A stretch of DNA of 35,426 bases from Acidobacteriaceae bacterium (GTDB lineage: Bacteria > Acidobacteriota > Terriglobia > Bryobacterales > Bryobacteraceae): assembly GCA_019245255.1 (NCBI GenBank), contig JAFARV010000085.1, forward strand, positions 1-35,426, given 5' to 3'. Both the position numbers and the translations under genes were made by a program. The notes under the pieces were generated by a model, which was not told where the DNA came from, did not search any database, and saw only the letters and a program-made list of their open reading frames with translations. Positions 19,097 through 27,416 of this stretch are shown here, piece after piece; positions within the stretch are counted from its first letter, which is position 1, and each line of letters begins with the position of its first letter.

Positions 19097-20478
19097 CTTC
19101 GGTTAAGTCCGAGACATAAGCGGATCAGATGCTTCTCCTGCTCGGAGACCGAAGGATCCAACAGCGCAGCTTCCTGTTCCCTTCTCCAGCGATCCACTGA
19201 TGCCTGCTCTTCTGCCTCACGGCTGGACTCTGATTCCTGTTCGCGCATCCGATCGTTCCGATATTTTTTCAAGACCTCACCAGAAAAGCATTTTGGAACC
19301 GCGGTCAGCAGAAAACCAATCGGACTGTGTACTCGGCTCTCACGTTTCTGAATATGACTGGCCTTTTCCCGAACAAAGTGCACGATCTCAGATTCGGTGC
19401 AATCCGCTGCCTGAGCGCGACACGCAGCTACCAGGCGCACTACAGCGTCGTCGTCGATCGGGCCAAGCTGATTCAAGGCGGCGTATACGACGGGATATGC
19501 GGACGATGACGTAGTGCTGTCTAAAACATTTGTATCTAATAGATGCCCGGACATTTTGACTACAGTAGACCGGTTGTTTTTGACCACAGTAACTGTGGTC
19601 TCCGGGACCATAGTAGACACGTCTCCGGTAACCACAGAGGACATATTGGACCTGGCTACTGTGGTCATGTCGCTCATTTCAGCCGGGCGAGCTACTGACG
19701 AGGTATTCGAGTCGAGCGGCCGCGCATACGAAAACCCGGGCCCCATTTTTGCGACATACAGGCGGCCCTTCCGAACATGGCGGTCCAGCACGGCTTTGTA
19801 GCTAAAAACGCGGTAGATAGTCGGGGCGCGCTGGTAAATGTCGGCGCGCGTCTCGATTGCGATGAAATCTTTTTCGAGCAGCTTGGCAATAATGCGTTGG
19901 ATGGTCTTCCGCGCCAAGCGGGTCCGCTTCACCAGGTAGTCGTAGCCCGCCTGAACGAGACGGCAGGACTCGCGATCATCGGTAGAGACAAGCTTTGCGT
20001 TCCAAAGCGTATCGTATACGCACTCCTCGGCGGAATTAATCACATCCTGCGCCAAACGAATCCGTTTCACACGCGCCTCCGAGACCAGATCACCGTGTTC
20101 AGTGATCCAGAGCGGCCGCGCCTTGGGCGTTGCGGGAGCAACTGTGGCCACGTCGGAGGTGACCAGTGTAGGATCGGTGGTGCCGGCTGTTGGCGGGGAC
20201 TCGCCACGGGGACGCCTCGCAAATGACGTCATAGGCCTGACCACAGTGGTCATGTCTCGCGTTGCAGGGGAGCTTGTAGACCCGGCCACTGTAGCCAGGT
20301 GGGCGGCAGAACTGGAACCAGACGTGACTACAGGGGCCAGGCTGGAAGTGACTACAGTCGGAGCGGTAACCAGGTGCGAACCAACACCTTTGCCGACAGC
20401 GGGCGAGAAGATCAGGTCCTCAAGCTCGCTGGGATCGAAGGCTGGCTGCTTCTTACTAGACCGCGATGGTCTCGCCAT
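19093..20478 (-). CDS. Winged-helix plasmid replication/partition-like protein with repeat-rich linkers
   Basis: Central wHTH-like region ECVYDTLWNAK...LVKRTRLARKTIQRIIAKLLEKDFIAIETRADIYQRAPTIYRVF. Start set at the ATG overlapping the parA stop. Two linkers are rich in TTVV/STVV/ATVA. Confidence 0.65.
   Translation of the reverse strand: MARPSRSSKKQPAFDPSELEDLIFSPAVGKGVGSHLVTAPTVVTSSLAPVVTSGSSSAAHLATVAGSTSSPATRDMTTVVRPMTSFARRPRGESPPTAGTTDPTLVTSDVATVAPATPKARPLWITEHGDLVSEARVKRIRLAQDVINSAEECVYDTLWNAKLVSTDDRESCRLVQAGYDYLVKRTRLARKTIQRIIAKLLEKDFIAIETRADIYQRAPTIYRVFSYKAVLDRHVRKGRLYVAKMGPGFSYARPLDSNTSSVARPAEMSDMTTVARSNMSSVVTGDVSTMVPETTVTVVKNNRSTVVKMSGHLLDTNVLDSTTSSSAYPVVYAALNQLGPIDDDAVVRLVAACRAQAADCTESEIVHFVREKASHIQKRESRVHSPIGFLLTAVPKCFSGEVLKKYRNDRMREQESESSREAEEQASVDRWRREQEAALLDPSVSEQEKHLIRLCLGLNRS
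19557..19667. repeat. Five imperfect palindromic sites at an exact 24-bp period (starts 19557, 19581, 19605, 19629, 19653), inside the wHTH gene
   Basis: tgactacagtagacc, tgaccacagtaactg, ggaccatagtagaca, taaccacagaggaca, tggctactgtggtca, compared with TGACYACWGTRGTCA. Confidence 0.8.
20238..20252. promoter_or_regulatory. Full palindromic site TGACCACAGTGGTCA inside the wHTH gene
   Basis: 15/15 to TGACYACWGTRGTCA; further degenerate sites at 20283, 20325 and 20349. Confidence 0.7.
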
Positions 20479-21259
20479 GCTGGTGCTCGCTCGACAGAAG
20501 TTGCGGCTTGAGCAGATCGAGAATCGCCGAGGTCGCTCCCTCGTAGTCTTCGAGGGCCTTTGCTTTGGGATCGATATCGGCAATCATGCGGTGGGCGCGG
20601 GCGGCTTTCCCGATGATCTGGTCCGTGCGGATGGCGTTCAGGACAGGGATCTTGTAGGTGTCGCTCAGCTGCTGGACCATCTTCATCACCACATCGGTGA
20701 GGCCGAAGCGGCGGTTGACGATCGTTGGCAGCAGCGCAAGCGTGTGTATCGGAGTGCGCACGCTATCGCCGATGGTTTGGGCCGAAAAAATGGTGGCGCC
20801 GGCGCCAGACACGCTGAGAGTGTCCATAGAAATCGGGATCAGCACGTTCTGGCAGAACACCATGGAACAGGCCTGGAGCAGGGAAATCGAGGGCGCAACA
20901 TCCACCACAATCGCGTCGTAGGACTCTTCGTACATGCGGAAGGCGTTCTGAAATACGTGTTCACGTCCGTACATGGTGAAAATGCGCTGCTCCATCGCAG
21001 TGGTCTCCCGGTTGCCGCAAAGCACATCGAGCCGCTCCGCGATCTTCACCACGCAATCCGGAAGGCGCAGCTGGTTCAGAATGAAGTCGGAGAAGTAAGC
21101 CTCCGGCTTTAAGCGGAGTGTGACGGCGATAGAACCTTGTGGATCGCTATCGATGAGCAGCGTCCGGAAGCCGCGGTCGGCGAGGCAACGCGCCACCGTG
21201 ATAGCGGTCGTCGTCTTCCCGACGCCGCCCTTCTGATTCCCAATCATGAGCTTAATCAT
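20456..21259 (-). CDS. parA: ParA/Soj-family partition ATPase
   Basis: GNQKGGVGKTTTAITVARCLADRGFRTLLIDSDPQGS deviant Walker A; YDAIVVDVAPSISLL. Confidence 0.92.
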   Translation of the reverse strand: MIKLMIGNQKGGVGKTTTAITVARCLADRGFRTLLIDSDPQGSIAVTLRLKPEAYFSDFILNQLRLPDCVVKIAERLDVLCGNRETTAMEQRIFTMYGREHVFQNAFRMYEESYDAIVVDVAPSISLLQACSMVFCQNVLIPISMDTLSVSGAGATIFSAQTIGDSVRTPIHTLALLPTIVNRRFGLTDVVMKMVQQLSDTYKIPVLNAIRTDQIIGKAARAHRMIADIDPKAKALEDYEGATSAILDLLKPQLLSSEHQHGETIAV

Positions 21260-21450
21260 CGTTGCAGGGCCTCCCGAATGGATTGGAGGTCGACCTCGGT
21301 CCAGACCCGGTACTGGTTCTCGGGATTGCGCATCGGTTCGGGAATGCGTCCGTCTGCCAGCATCCGATACAGCGTGCGGGAACTCATGCCAAGAATTTTG
21401 GCGACTTGCGAGCTTCGGTAAACACCGATGCGGTCACGTTTCCGTCTCAT
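21256..21450 (-). CDS. Small MerR/excisionase-like HTH protein
   Basis: YRSSQVAKILGMSSRTLYRMLADGRIPEPMRNPENQYRVWTEVDLQSIREAL; stop overlaps the parA start. Confidence 0.8.
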   Translation of the reverse strand: MRRKRDRIGVYRSSQVAKILGMSSRTLYRMLADGRIPEPMRNPENQYRVWTEVDLQSIREALQR

Positions 21451-21598
21451 TCGGTTACATTTAGGCTAACGCGGATAGCGATGGCATTCAACAAAAACTT
21501 ATGACAGAAATAAAATTTCAAGCGGTACCGCGCAAAACGTCATGCCGCACGGCTGCCCCGCAATTACTTATGACATGACTATAGGATCACGAAGTATG

Positions 21599-21654
21599 TG
21601 ACCACTGTAGTCAGGCATGTTCGGCATCGTTACACTACATGACCACAGTAGTCA
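21599..21654. promoter_or_regulatory. Two palindromic sites TGACCACTGTAGTCA (21599-21613) and TGACCACAGTAGTCA (21640-21654) upstream of the parA operon
   Basis: Both 15/15 to TGACYACWGTRGTCA, 41 bp apart, in the intergenic region. Confidence 0.8.
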
Positions 21655-21679
21655 GATACACTAGTGAAGCCGTCGCGCC

Positions 21680-22204
21680 TTACTGTCCTGGAGCCGTTTG
21701 TGCCATCGTGATCCGGCGGTCAAACTCCTCTGGGTCATTACCCATGGCCATAATGAGTGCAAGTAATTTCTGTTTGGCTTCGTCCGGTGTCATGAAGCTT
21801 TCAATAAGGATGCGGCCGGGCGAGAGGCGAACGCCCTCAGGGAGATCTTCGAGGTGCTGCGCCAGGATGGTATCAGACGCTTCGACGAGAACCTGCGGTT
21901 GCTTGAGCGCCTCGCGATGCCACGTCTGGATCAGCCCCGCAACCCGCCTCCGCCGCTGCTGTTCATACACGGCTTTATCGCCTCGCGCCAGGTGTCGCAG
22001 ATAGCGAATCACCTCGTCCTTCAAGGCCAGACCGTTCCTGCCGATCGTATGGCGGACGAGTGGTTGTAAGAGCTGTTGCGCGCGCCGGCGTCCGATACCC
22101 AGGATTGACTCGAGTGTTGCGCGATCGACCCAGGGGGAGGGAAGGGTAGCGAGTTGGGCCTCGGCTTCTGCGAGCCGGTCGTACCAGAGGGGTTTGTCCG
22201 GCAT
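21680..22204 (-). CDS. Hypothetical protein with possible HTH
   Basis: RATLESILGIGRRRAQQLLQPLVRHTIGRNGLALKDEVIRYLRHLARG; upstream of the parA operon in the same orientation. Confidence 0.6.
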   Translation of the reverse strand: MPDKPLWYDRLAEAEAQLATLPSPWVDRATLESILGIGRRRAQQLLQPLVRHTIGRNGLALKDEVIRYLRHLARGDKAVYEQQRRRRVAGLIQTWHREALKQPQVLVEASDTILAQHLEDLPEGVRLSPGRILIESFMTPDEAKQKLLALIMAMGNDPEEFDRRITMAQTAPGQ

Positions 22205-22443
22205 CAGGTGCTCTCGTGCGCTTATATAAACGTTACAGCCACAAGCGGTTGGCTCGTTTGTCAGGATAGCACGCTGTCACGGCGATTATGCGCACGTGCG
22301 CAAAACCGCTGCAGTCTGACGTGTAAAACGTCTCTGGCGCACCTGGCTGCGTTAAAGTATGGGTTGTTCCTGGCTTTTGCTAAAGTTTATTAGCGAAAGT
22401 TGACAAGAGCTATTATTTCCGGCCATACTAATGGCTATTAAAT

Positions 22444-22674
22444 ATGGACGTATCTATTGCAGAAGCGAAGAACCGTTTGCCGGAGCTGATTCGCGCGGTC
22501 GAGGGCGGGGAACAGGTTGTCATCACGCGGCATGGGAAACCCGTCGCCCAAATCGCGCCGCCACCAGCCGAACGTAGTCGGGTCCAACTGGGATCGATGC
22601 GAGACCGAATCAAGTTATATCCCGGCTGGGATGACCCAATTGATCTGGAGCGCTTCCTCGAGGGCGACAGTTGA
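22444..22674 (+). CDS. Phd/YefM-type antitoxin
   Basis: MDVSIAEAKNRLPELIRAVEGGEQVVITRHGKPVAQIAPP. Confidence 0.9.
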   Translation: MDVSIAEAKNRLPELIRAVEGGEQVVITRHGKPVAQIAPPPAERSRVQLGSMRDRIKLYPGWDDPIDLERFLEGDS

Positions 22675-23060
22675 GCCGCTACCTCCTCGACACGAATGCT
22701 GCGTTGCTAGGGTTATCGACCCCCGAATCGCTGCCGGGTAAAGTGCGCGAGGCGATGTTAGCTGGCCGAAACACTCTAAGTGTCCTTGCTTATTGGGAGG
22801 TGCTGCTCAAGAGTATGAAAGGCAAGCTTGATGTCGGGGACCCACGCGCATGGTGGCTGGATGCAGTGAATAAGCTTTCAGCAACCATTGTGCAATTGCG
22901 TGTAGAACACATCTCTGCCATTCGCGAGTTGCCCCCGATCCACCAGGACCCGTTCGACCGTGCACTCATCGGGCAAGCGATGGTCGAGGATCTGACGTTG
23001 GTGACCCTCGACGGTGACATCCCCAAATACGCCTCAGATCGGTTGCGAGTTCTCGTATGA
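22671..23060 (+). CDS. VapC-like PIN toxin
   Basis: YLLDTNAALLGLSTPESL...LSVLAYWEVLLKSMKGKL...HQDPFDRALIGQAMVEDLTLVTLDGDIPKY; TTG start overlaps the antitoxin TGA. Confidence 0.9.
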   Translation: MSRYLLDTNAALLGLSTPESLPGKVREAMLAGRNTLSVLAYWEVLLKSMKGKLDVGDPRAWWLDAVNKLSATIVQLRVEHISAIRELPPIHQDPFDRALIGQAMVEDLTLVTLDGDIPKYASDRLRVLV

Positions 23061-23123
23061 GCGCGCGCTTGTCACCGTTTCCGATCCCCTCCCGGCGATT
23101 CGCCGCCTGGTGCTCGATTCCGT
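22980..23123. repeat. Copy A of ~142-bp direct repeat (vapC 3' end plus integrase 5' end)
   Basis: Nearly identical to 23801-23942; a few substitutions and one 2-bp indel. Confidence 0.93.
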
Positions 23124-23162
23124 TCCGCGAAGCCGCGGTGAATTCTTGAAAAGGAGCGGCTG

Positions 23163-23771
23163 ATGAGCGAACGTTTACCTACGCAATCAGCTTTCAATAT
23201 TGGTTTTCCGCAGGAAATCGTGTCCGGTCGTCCACGTGTTGTACAGACCGACCGAAAGGACCCGGTGCTCGGGCAGACTATTCTGCAGGAGATGAGGGAG
23301 TTTTTGCCGGACGGAAGAATACTTGAAGAGTCGTACTACAGGTCCGACGGCACGATCGCACACCGCTTGATGCACGAATATTCTGAAGCAGGTGAACCGA
23401 CTCTGATCAAGCGATTCGAGGGCGCAGAAGTAGAGAAGTACACCATCTTGGCGCCGGAGGGCCTTTCGAATCCGCTAACTGCGCGGTCACCCATCGAAGT
23501 TCAATCAGGTGAAAACGGACCGGTTTTCACCCTTTTTACGCCCGAACAGCAAGTTATAGGGCGGGCTGAGATGAGGCTTGGAGATACCGTCCGTGAACTG
23601 TCCTGGTTCGCAGATGGTGAAACACGTCCCGGAATGAGGAGGATAGAGCGTGTGGATTCACGGGACAACAACGGGAATTGGACGCAAAAAACACTTTTTG
23701 AGCAGCGAGGGAATGGCGAGCCAAAGCCTATAGCGGAGTTGTATCGGCGAATAGCATATTACGAGACGTGA
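23163..23771 (+). CDS. Hypothetical protein lying between the repeat copies
   Basis: 202-aa ORF; weak YD/RHS-like phrases (LPDGRILEESYYRSDGTIAHRLMHEYSEAGEPT; DNNGNWTQKTLFEQRGNGE). Confidence 0.65.
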   Translation: MSERLPTQSAFNIGFPQEIVSGRPRVVQTDRKDPVLGQTILQEMREFLPDGRILEESYYRSDGTIAHRLMHEYSEAGEPTLIKRFEGAEVEKYTILAPEGLSNPLTARSPIEVQSGENGPVFTLFTPEQQVIGRAEMRLGDTVRELSWFADGETRPGMRRIERVDSRDNNGNWTQKTLFEQRGNGEPKPIAELYRRIAYYET

Positions 23772-23800
23772 ATACGACATCAAACCGGGTACCGTTGCGT

Positions 23801-23942
23801 ATGGTCGAGGATCTGACCTTGGTGACCCTCGACGGTGACATCCCCAAATACGCCTCAGATCGGTTGCGAGTTCTGGCATGAGCGCGCTTGTCACCGTTTC
23901 CGATCCCCTCCCGGCGATTCGCCGCCTGGTGCTCGATTCCGT
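23801..23942. repeat. Copy B of the direct repeat (vapC 3' remnant plus true integrase start)
   Basis: Aligned to 22980-23123. Confidence 0.93.
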
Positions 23943-24840
23943 CTCGAGCCCACTCACGAAAACGCTCTACGCGAAGGCGCTGGACGACTTCTTCGCCTGG
24001 CGGCTCGAAAACGGATCCCCAGTATTTCATCGCGCAGCCGTGCAAGCTCATCGCGCGTGGCTCGAAGCGCAGAACTATGCGCCATCTTCAATCAACCAAC
24101 GTCTGGCCGCACTTCGGAAACTAGCGCGGGAAGCCGCGGCCAATGGCTGGCTCGACGCCGAGACGGCCGCTGGCATCGACCAGATGCCGGGTGTGAAACA
24201 GCAGGGAACCCGGAGTGGCAACTGGTTAACCAAGCAGCAAGCGGCGGCGCTGCTGCATGCGCCGGACCCGTGTACGCTCAAGGGAATTCGGGACCGAGCC
24301 ATTTTGGCGGTCCTCATCGGATGCGCTCTGCGGCGGTCCGAACTGGTGGCGCTTGAAACGGACCATGTGCAACAGCGCGATGGCCGTTGGGTGCTGGTTG
24401 ACCTCCGCGGCAAGCACGGCCGTATTCGCTCGATCGCCATTCCGCCTTGGGTCAAACAGGCGTTCGATCTCTGGATGGATGCTGCCGATGTCATCGAAGG
24501 AAAACTGTTCCGCGCCCTCAATCGTCACGGCATGCTCACGCGCGATACGCTTTCCACGCAGGCGGTGCTCGACATTGTGAAAGAGTACAGTGAACGACTC
24601 GGGATTCGGGTGCGCCCGCACGATCTGCGGCGCACCTGCGCGAAGCTGTGCCGGGCTGCGGGCGGGGATTTGGAACAGATTCAGTTGCTGCTCGGGCACG
24701 CCTCCATTCAAACAACGGAGCGTTATCTTGGCACCCGTCAGAACCTGGCCGACGCTCCTAATGACCGGCTGGGGCTCGGTTGGGACGCGTCAGCGAGAGA
24801 AGGGCGGGTGTTTTCGGAGCTTGAGTTCCAAGCTCCTTGA
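23878..24840 (+). CDS. Tyrosine recombinase/integrase (XerC/D-like)
   Basis: IGCALRRSELVALE, RPHDLRRTCAKLCRAAGGDLEQIQLLLGHASIQTTERYLG = R...HxxR...H...Y catalytic set. Confidence 0.93.
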   Translation: MSALVTVSDPLPAIRRLVLDSVSSPLTKTLYAKALDDFFAWRLENGSPVFHRAAVQAHRAWLEAQNYAPSSINQRLAALRKLAREAAANGWLDAETAAGIDQMPGVKQQGTRSGNWLTKQQAAALLHAPDPCTLKGIRDRAILAVLIGCALRRSELVALETDHVQQRDGRWVLVDLRGKHGRIRSIAIPPWVKQAFDLWMDAADVIEGKLFRALNRHGMLTRDTLSTQAVLDIVKEYSERLGIRVRPHDLRRTCAKLCRAAGGDLEQIQLLLGHASIQTTERYLGTRQNLADAPNDRLGLGWDASAREGRVFSELEFQAP

Positions 24841-24994
24841 TGGCATGAGTCAGTGAGTATCAGCCGCATATCGCCAACGCCAGCCGTGCGATTTCAGGAA
24901 CGGCGGGAAAGAGAGGTTAGCCTGGCTGCACCATGACTGCCGCAGCAAACTTGACCCGTCCAGGAAACCCTTTCATAGTGAAGAAGGAGATGAT

Positions 24995-25538
24995 ATGTCG
25001 GCATCGACAGCCCAACTCACACCGGACGCTCTTCTCCTTTTACCGAAACCCCCCGAAGGAAAGCAATACGAACTGAGCGATAGAGAGCTGATCGTCGTGG
25101 GCAACGCCGGCGCTCTCGATGAGCTCATCAAGACGAGAGTGTTCGAGATCCTGACGGAATACCGTCTGCGGATGAAGAACGGCCGTGCTTTCGCCGAAAC
25201 GCAGTTCACCTTGCGCCAGGATCGCGCGCGCATTCCGGATGTGGCGTGGGTGGGCCAGGACAAGCTCGCTCTGATTCCGCGTGCGAATCAGGCCATTCCC
25301 ATCGCTCCTGATTTGGCGGTCGAAATCATTTCGGACTCCGAAGCGCCGGAGGAGACGGAACAACGGCTCCGAGACTACCTGGGAAGCAGGCAGCGAGGTC
25401 TGGCAGGTGTTCCCGTCGCTTGCCAGCGTAACGGTGTGGCGGGGAAACCAAGGTTCAAGAGTAGACAAAGAGCAGGTCGTCACCTCCGAACGGCTGCCCG
25501 GGTTTGTCATCCCCGTTTCTGAACTGTTCCGGTTGTAA
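24995..25538 (+). pseudogene. Uma2 family gene, frameshifted
   Basis: N-terminal Uma2 frame (PEGKQYELSDRELIVV...IPIAPDLAVEIISDSEAPEETEQRLRDYL) continues in another frame as EAGSEVWQVFPSLASVTVWRG...LPGFVIPVSELFRL; extra G at 25381-25383. Confidence 0.8.
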
Positions 25539-25570
25539 GCAGGTCGCGGCACTCCCCCCAAGCAGATACG

Positions 25571-25825
25571 ATGGAGGAAAGTAAGCACATGGCTGCACTG
25601 GATTGGTCCCAATGCCCAGCAGTAGAGAGCATTCCCGGCAAGCGCAGCGGCGCCTGGGTATTCAAAGGCACCCGCACGCCCATTTCCACTGTCTTCGAAA
25701 ACATCGAAGATATGAGCGTTGACGAGCTTGTTGATGAATTTGGAGTAACGCGGGAGCAGGTTCACGCCGTTCTTCAGTTCGCTGCGCAAAGTGCCGAACC
25801 GATTATGACCGGTCCGCGCGCATAA
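25571..25825 (+). CDS. DUF433 antitoxin-type protein
   Basis: IPGKRSGAWVFKGTRTPISTVFENIEDMSVDELVDEFGVTREQVHAVLQFAA. Confidence 0.9.
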   Translation: MEESKHMAALDWSQCPAVESIPGKRSGAWVFKGTRTPISTVFENIEDMSVDELVDEFGVTREQVHAVLQFAAQSAEPIMTGPRA

Positions 25826-25874
25826 ATGCTCGTTCTGTTCGACAACGGAACACCGCGCACGCTGGCCCGTTTCT
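25826..25874 (+). pseudogene. 5' fragment of a DUF5615 PIN-like toxin
   Basis: MLVLFDNGTPRTLARF immediately after the DUF433 stop, interrupted at the inverted repeat. Confidence 0.8.
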
Positions 25875-26018
25875 GGGTAGCGGTAAGGATTCCTTCCAAA
25901 AACCCATTGATCTCTTAATTTAGGCGTGGCGTTGCGCTCGGGTAACAGCTATCCAGCTCTTTCGCCGTAGGGTGAGCCTTCAGCCGCGGATACCGCGGTA
26001 TCGATTGCGGTGGGCACG

Positions 26019-26297
26019 CTATCTCTTTGCCTGCCGTTTCTGAAATGCAGGTTTGGCGTTCCTTGCCAGAATGCGGGAGATCGTAGCGGGATGTACTCTG
26101 AAGAGGCGCGCCGCGTCGGCGGCTGTCTTCTCCCCCCGGTTGGACCATCTTCACAACGGCCGCCGGATGCCTTTTCGCGAAAGATCTGATCGCACTCTGC
26201 CGCCTTCAGAGCAGCAACTTGCGCGGCTGTGCCCTGATCGTCGGTGGAAACGCGCGCGTAGCCGAAGCGCAGTGCATAATCGCCATCGATTTCGTCA
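26019..26297 (-). pseudogene. Internally deleted serine recombinase/resolvase remnant
   Basis: FGYARVSTDDQGTAAQVAALKAAECDQIFREKASGGR joined out of frame to GEKTAADAARLFRVHPATISRILARNAKPAFQKRQAKR*. Confidence 0.75.
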
Positions 26298-26489
26298 TGC
26301 AATACAGTTCTGCAACGCGAGAATCGAGCAATCGGCTGAGTGGGGTTCCGTTGCACAAACGGAGGTTTGCACAACGTGTTTCGATCAGCAGCCGGTGAAG
26401 AGGCCCGTCTCAACGCCTCTGATAGGCTTCCTCCCTAAGCAGCGGAATCTGCTGAGTCTGCCCGCAGACCGCCTGAAAGTTCTCAAAAC

Positions 26490-27371
26490 TTAGTTCTGTA
26501 CTGACGATTGCGGTAATGCTTTTCTCTCGATCCAATCTCCCCGACTATCCTGCCACTTCACAAGCACATCGCCCGAGGGTTCCGTCTCGAGGCGGAGGTT
26601 GTGAATGGGATCCTCTGACTCACCAATGCGTTCGTATGGCGGCAAAGTCGGGTCTACACCTGACCAAGGTTCCCCCACGCGAGGTCTAACCGGGCTATTT
26701 GCAGCCCAAGTCGCGGTGCTTTCTAGAACAACGTGCTTCCCACCAAGTGAGACGGCAAACACGTTTACGCCACGCATGACGGCCTCTGTTGTGTTGTCCT
26801 CGTAGTGTAGATTTTCGCGTTTGACCGCGAGAGAAGCAAAATCCTCCAGCAGAGGCTCGCGAACAATAAAATCAGCATAGGCCCGCGGATCATAGCTATA
26901 CGCCAGCCGATATTGCCCGGGCTTCAAAGGTACACAGCCAGTCGGCAGCAGTGGCCGACCCGAAAACACGGGGGCATCGCTGCGGGTCGTTCTCGTAAGT
27001 CGGTCTTGCGGTTGCAACAGGACCGTATGGTCATCTGACCAGGGCGTGTAGGCAGAATACGGGTGGGGTGAAAGGTTTCGATATTCCAGATCGCCTTCAG
27101 CGTCTCCGCGTGCCTTCTCCAGAATGTCTATACCGGACCGCTCGGGCCAAAACGGCGACAGCACTTCGAGCGTCCGGTCGGCCGGATTCACAACTGAAAT
27201 CGTGAGCGTTGCCAGTTCGCCCGGTGCATATACCGTGTGGTCCATGCTTATAGTCGTTTGAAGATATCTCATGTTTGATTCCGGAGCTGTTGGCTCTTCA
27301 TCAAGTGCCACTTGAGGCCACAACGGGGTGACGCCAAAAACAAATATCATTACAGATCTCAGTAATCGCAT
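26490..27371 (-). CDS. Hypothetical secreted protein
   Basis: Signal peptide MRLLRSVMIFVFGVTPLWPQ; Ig-like phrases (MDHTVYAPGELATLTISVVNPADRTLEVLSPFWPE; PLKPGQYRLAYSYD). Confidence 0.6.
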   Translation of the reverse strand: MRLLRSVMIFVFGVTPLWPQVALDEEPTAPESNMRYLQTTISMDHTVYAPGELATLTISVVNPADRTLEVLSPFWPERSGIDILEKARGDAEGDLEYRNLSPHPYSAYTPWSDDHTVLLQPQDRLTRTTRSDAPVFSGRPLLPTGCVPLKPGQYRLAYSYDPRAYADFIVREPLLEDFASLAVKRENLHYEDNTTEAVMRGVNVFAVSLGGKHVVLESTATWAANSPVRPRVGEPWSGVDPTLPPYERIGESEDPIHNLRLETEPSGDVLVKWQDSRGDWIERKALPQSSVQN

Positions 27372-27416
27372 TATGACCTCGACATTTAGTGGAACTTCAC
27401 CCATATGTTGTGCCTG

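Noticed and set aside
19557-19667. CRISPR interpretation of the 24-bp periodic repeats
   Set aside because: Repeats are contiguous, degenerate and coding, with no spacers of 30+ bp.
20102-21112. 336-aa plus-strand ORF opposite parA and the wHTH gene
   Set aside because: The ParA frame with Walker motifs is on the other strand; composition is shadow-like.
22401-22431. TTGACA...CATACT promoter-like sequence before the phd/vapC pair
   Set aside because: Plausible, but the -10 is poor and promoter consensus in this organism is unknown.
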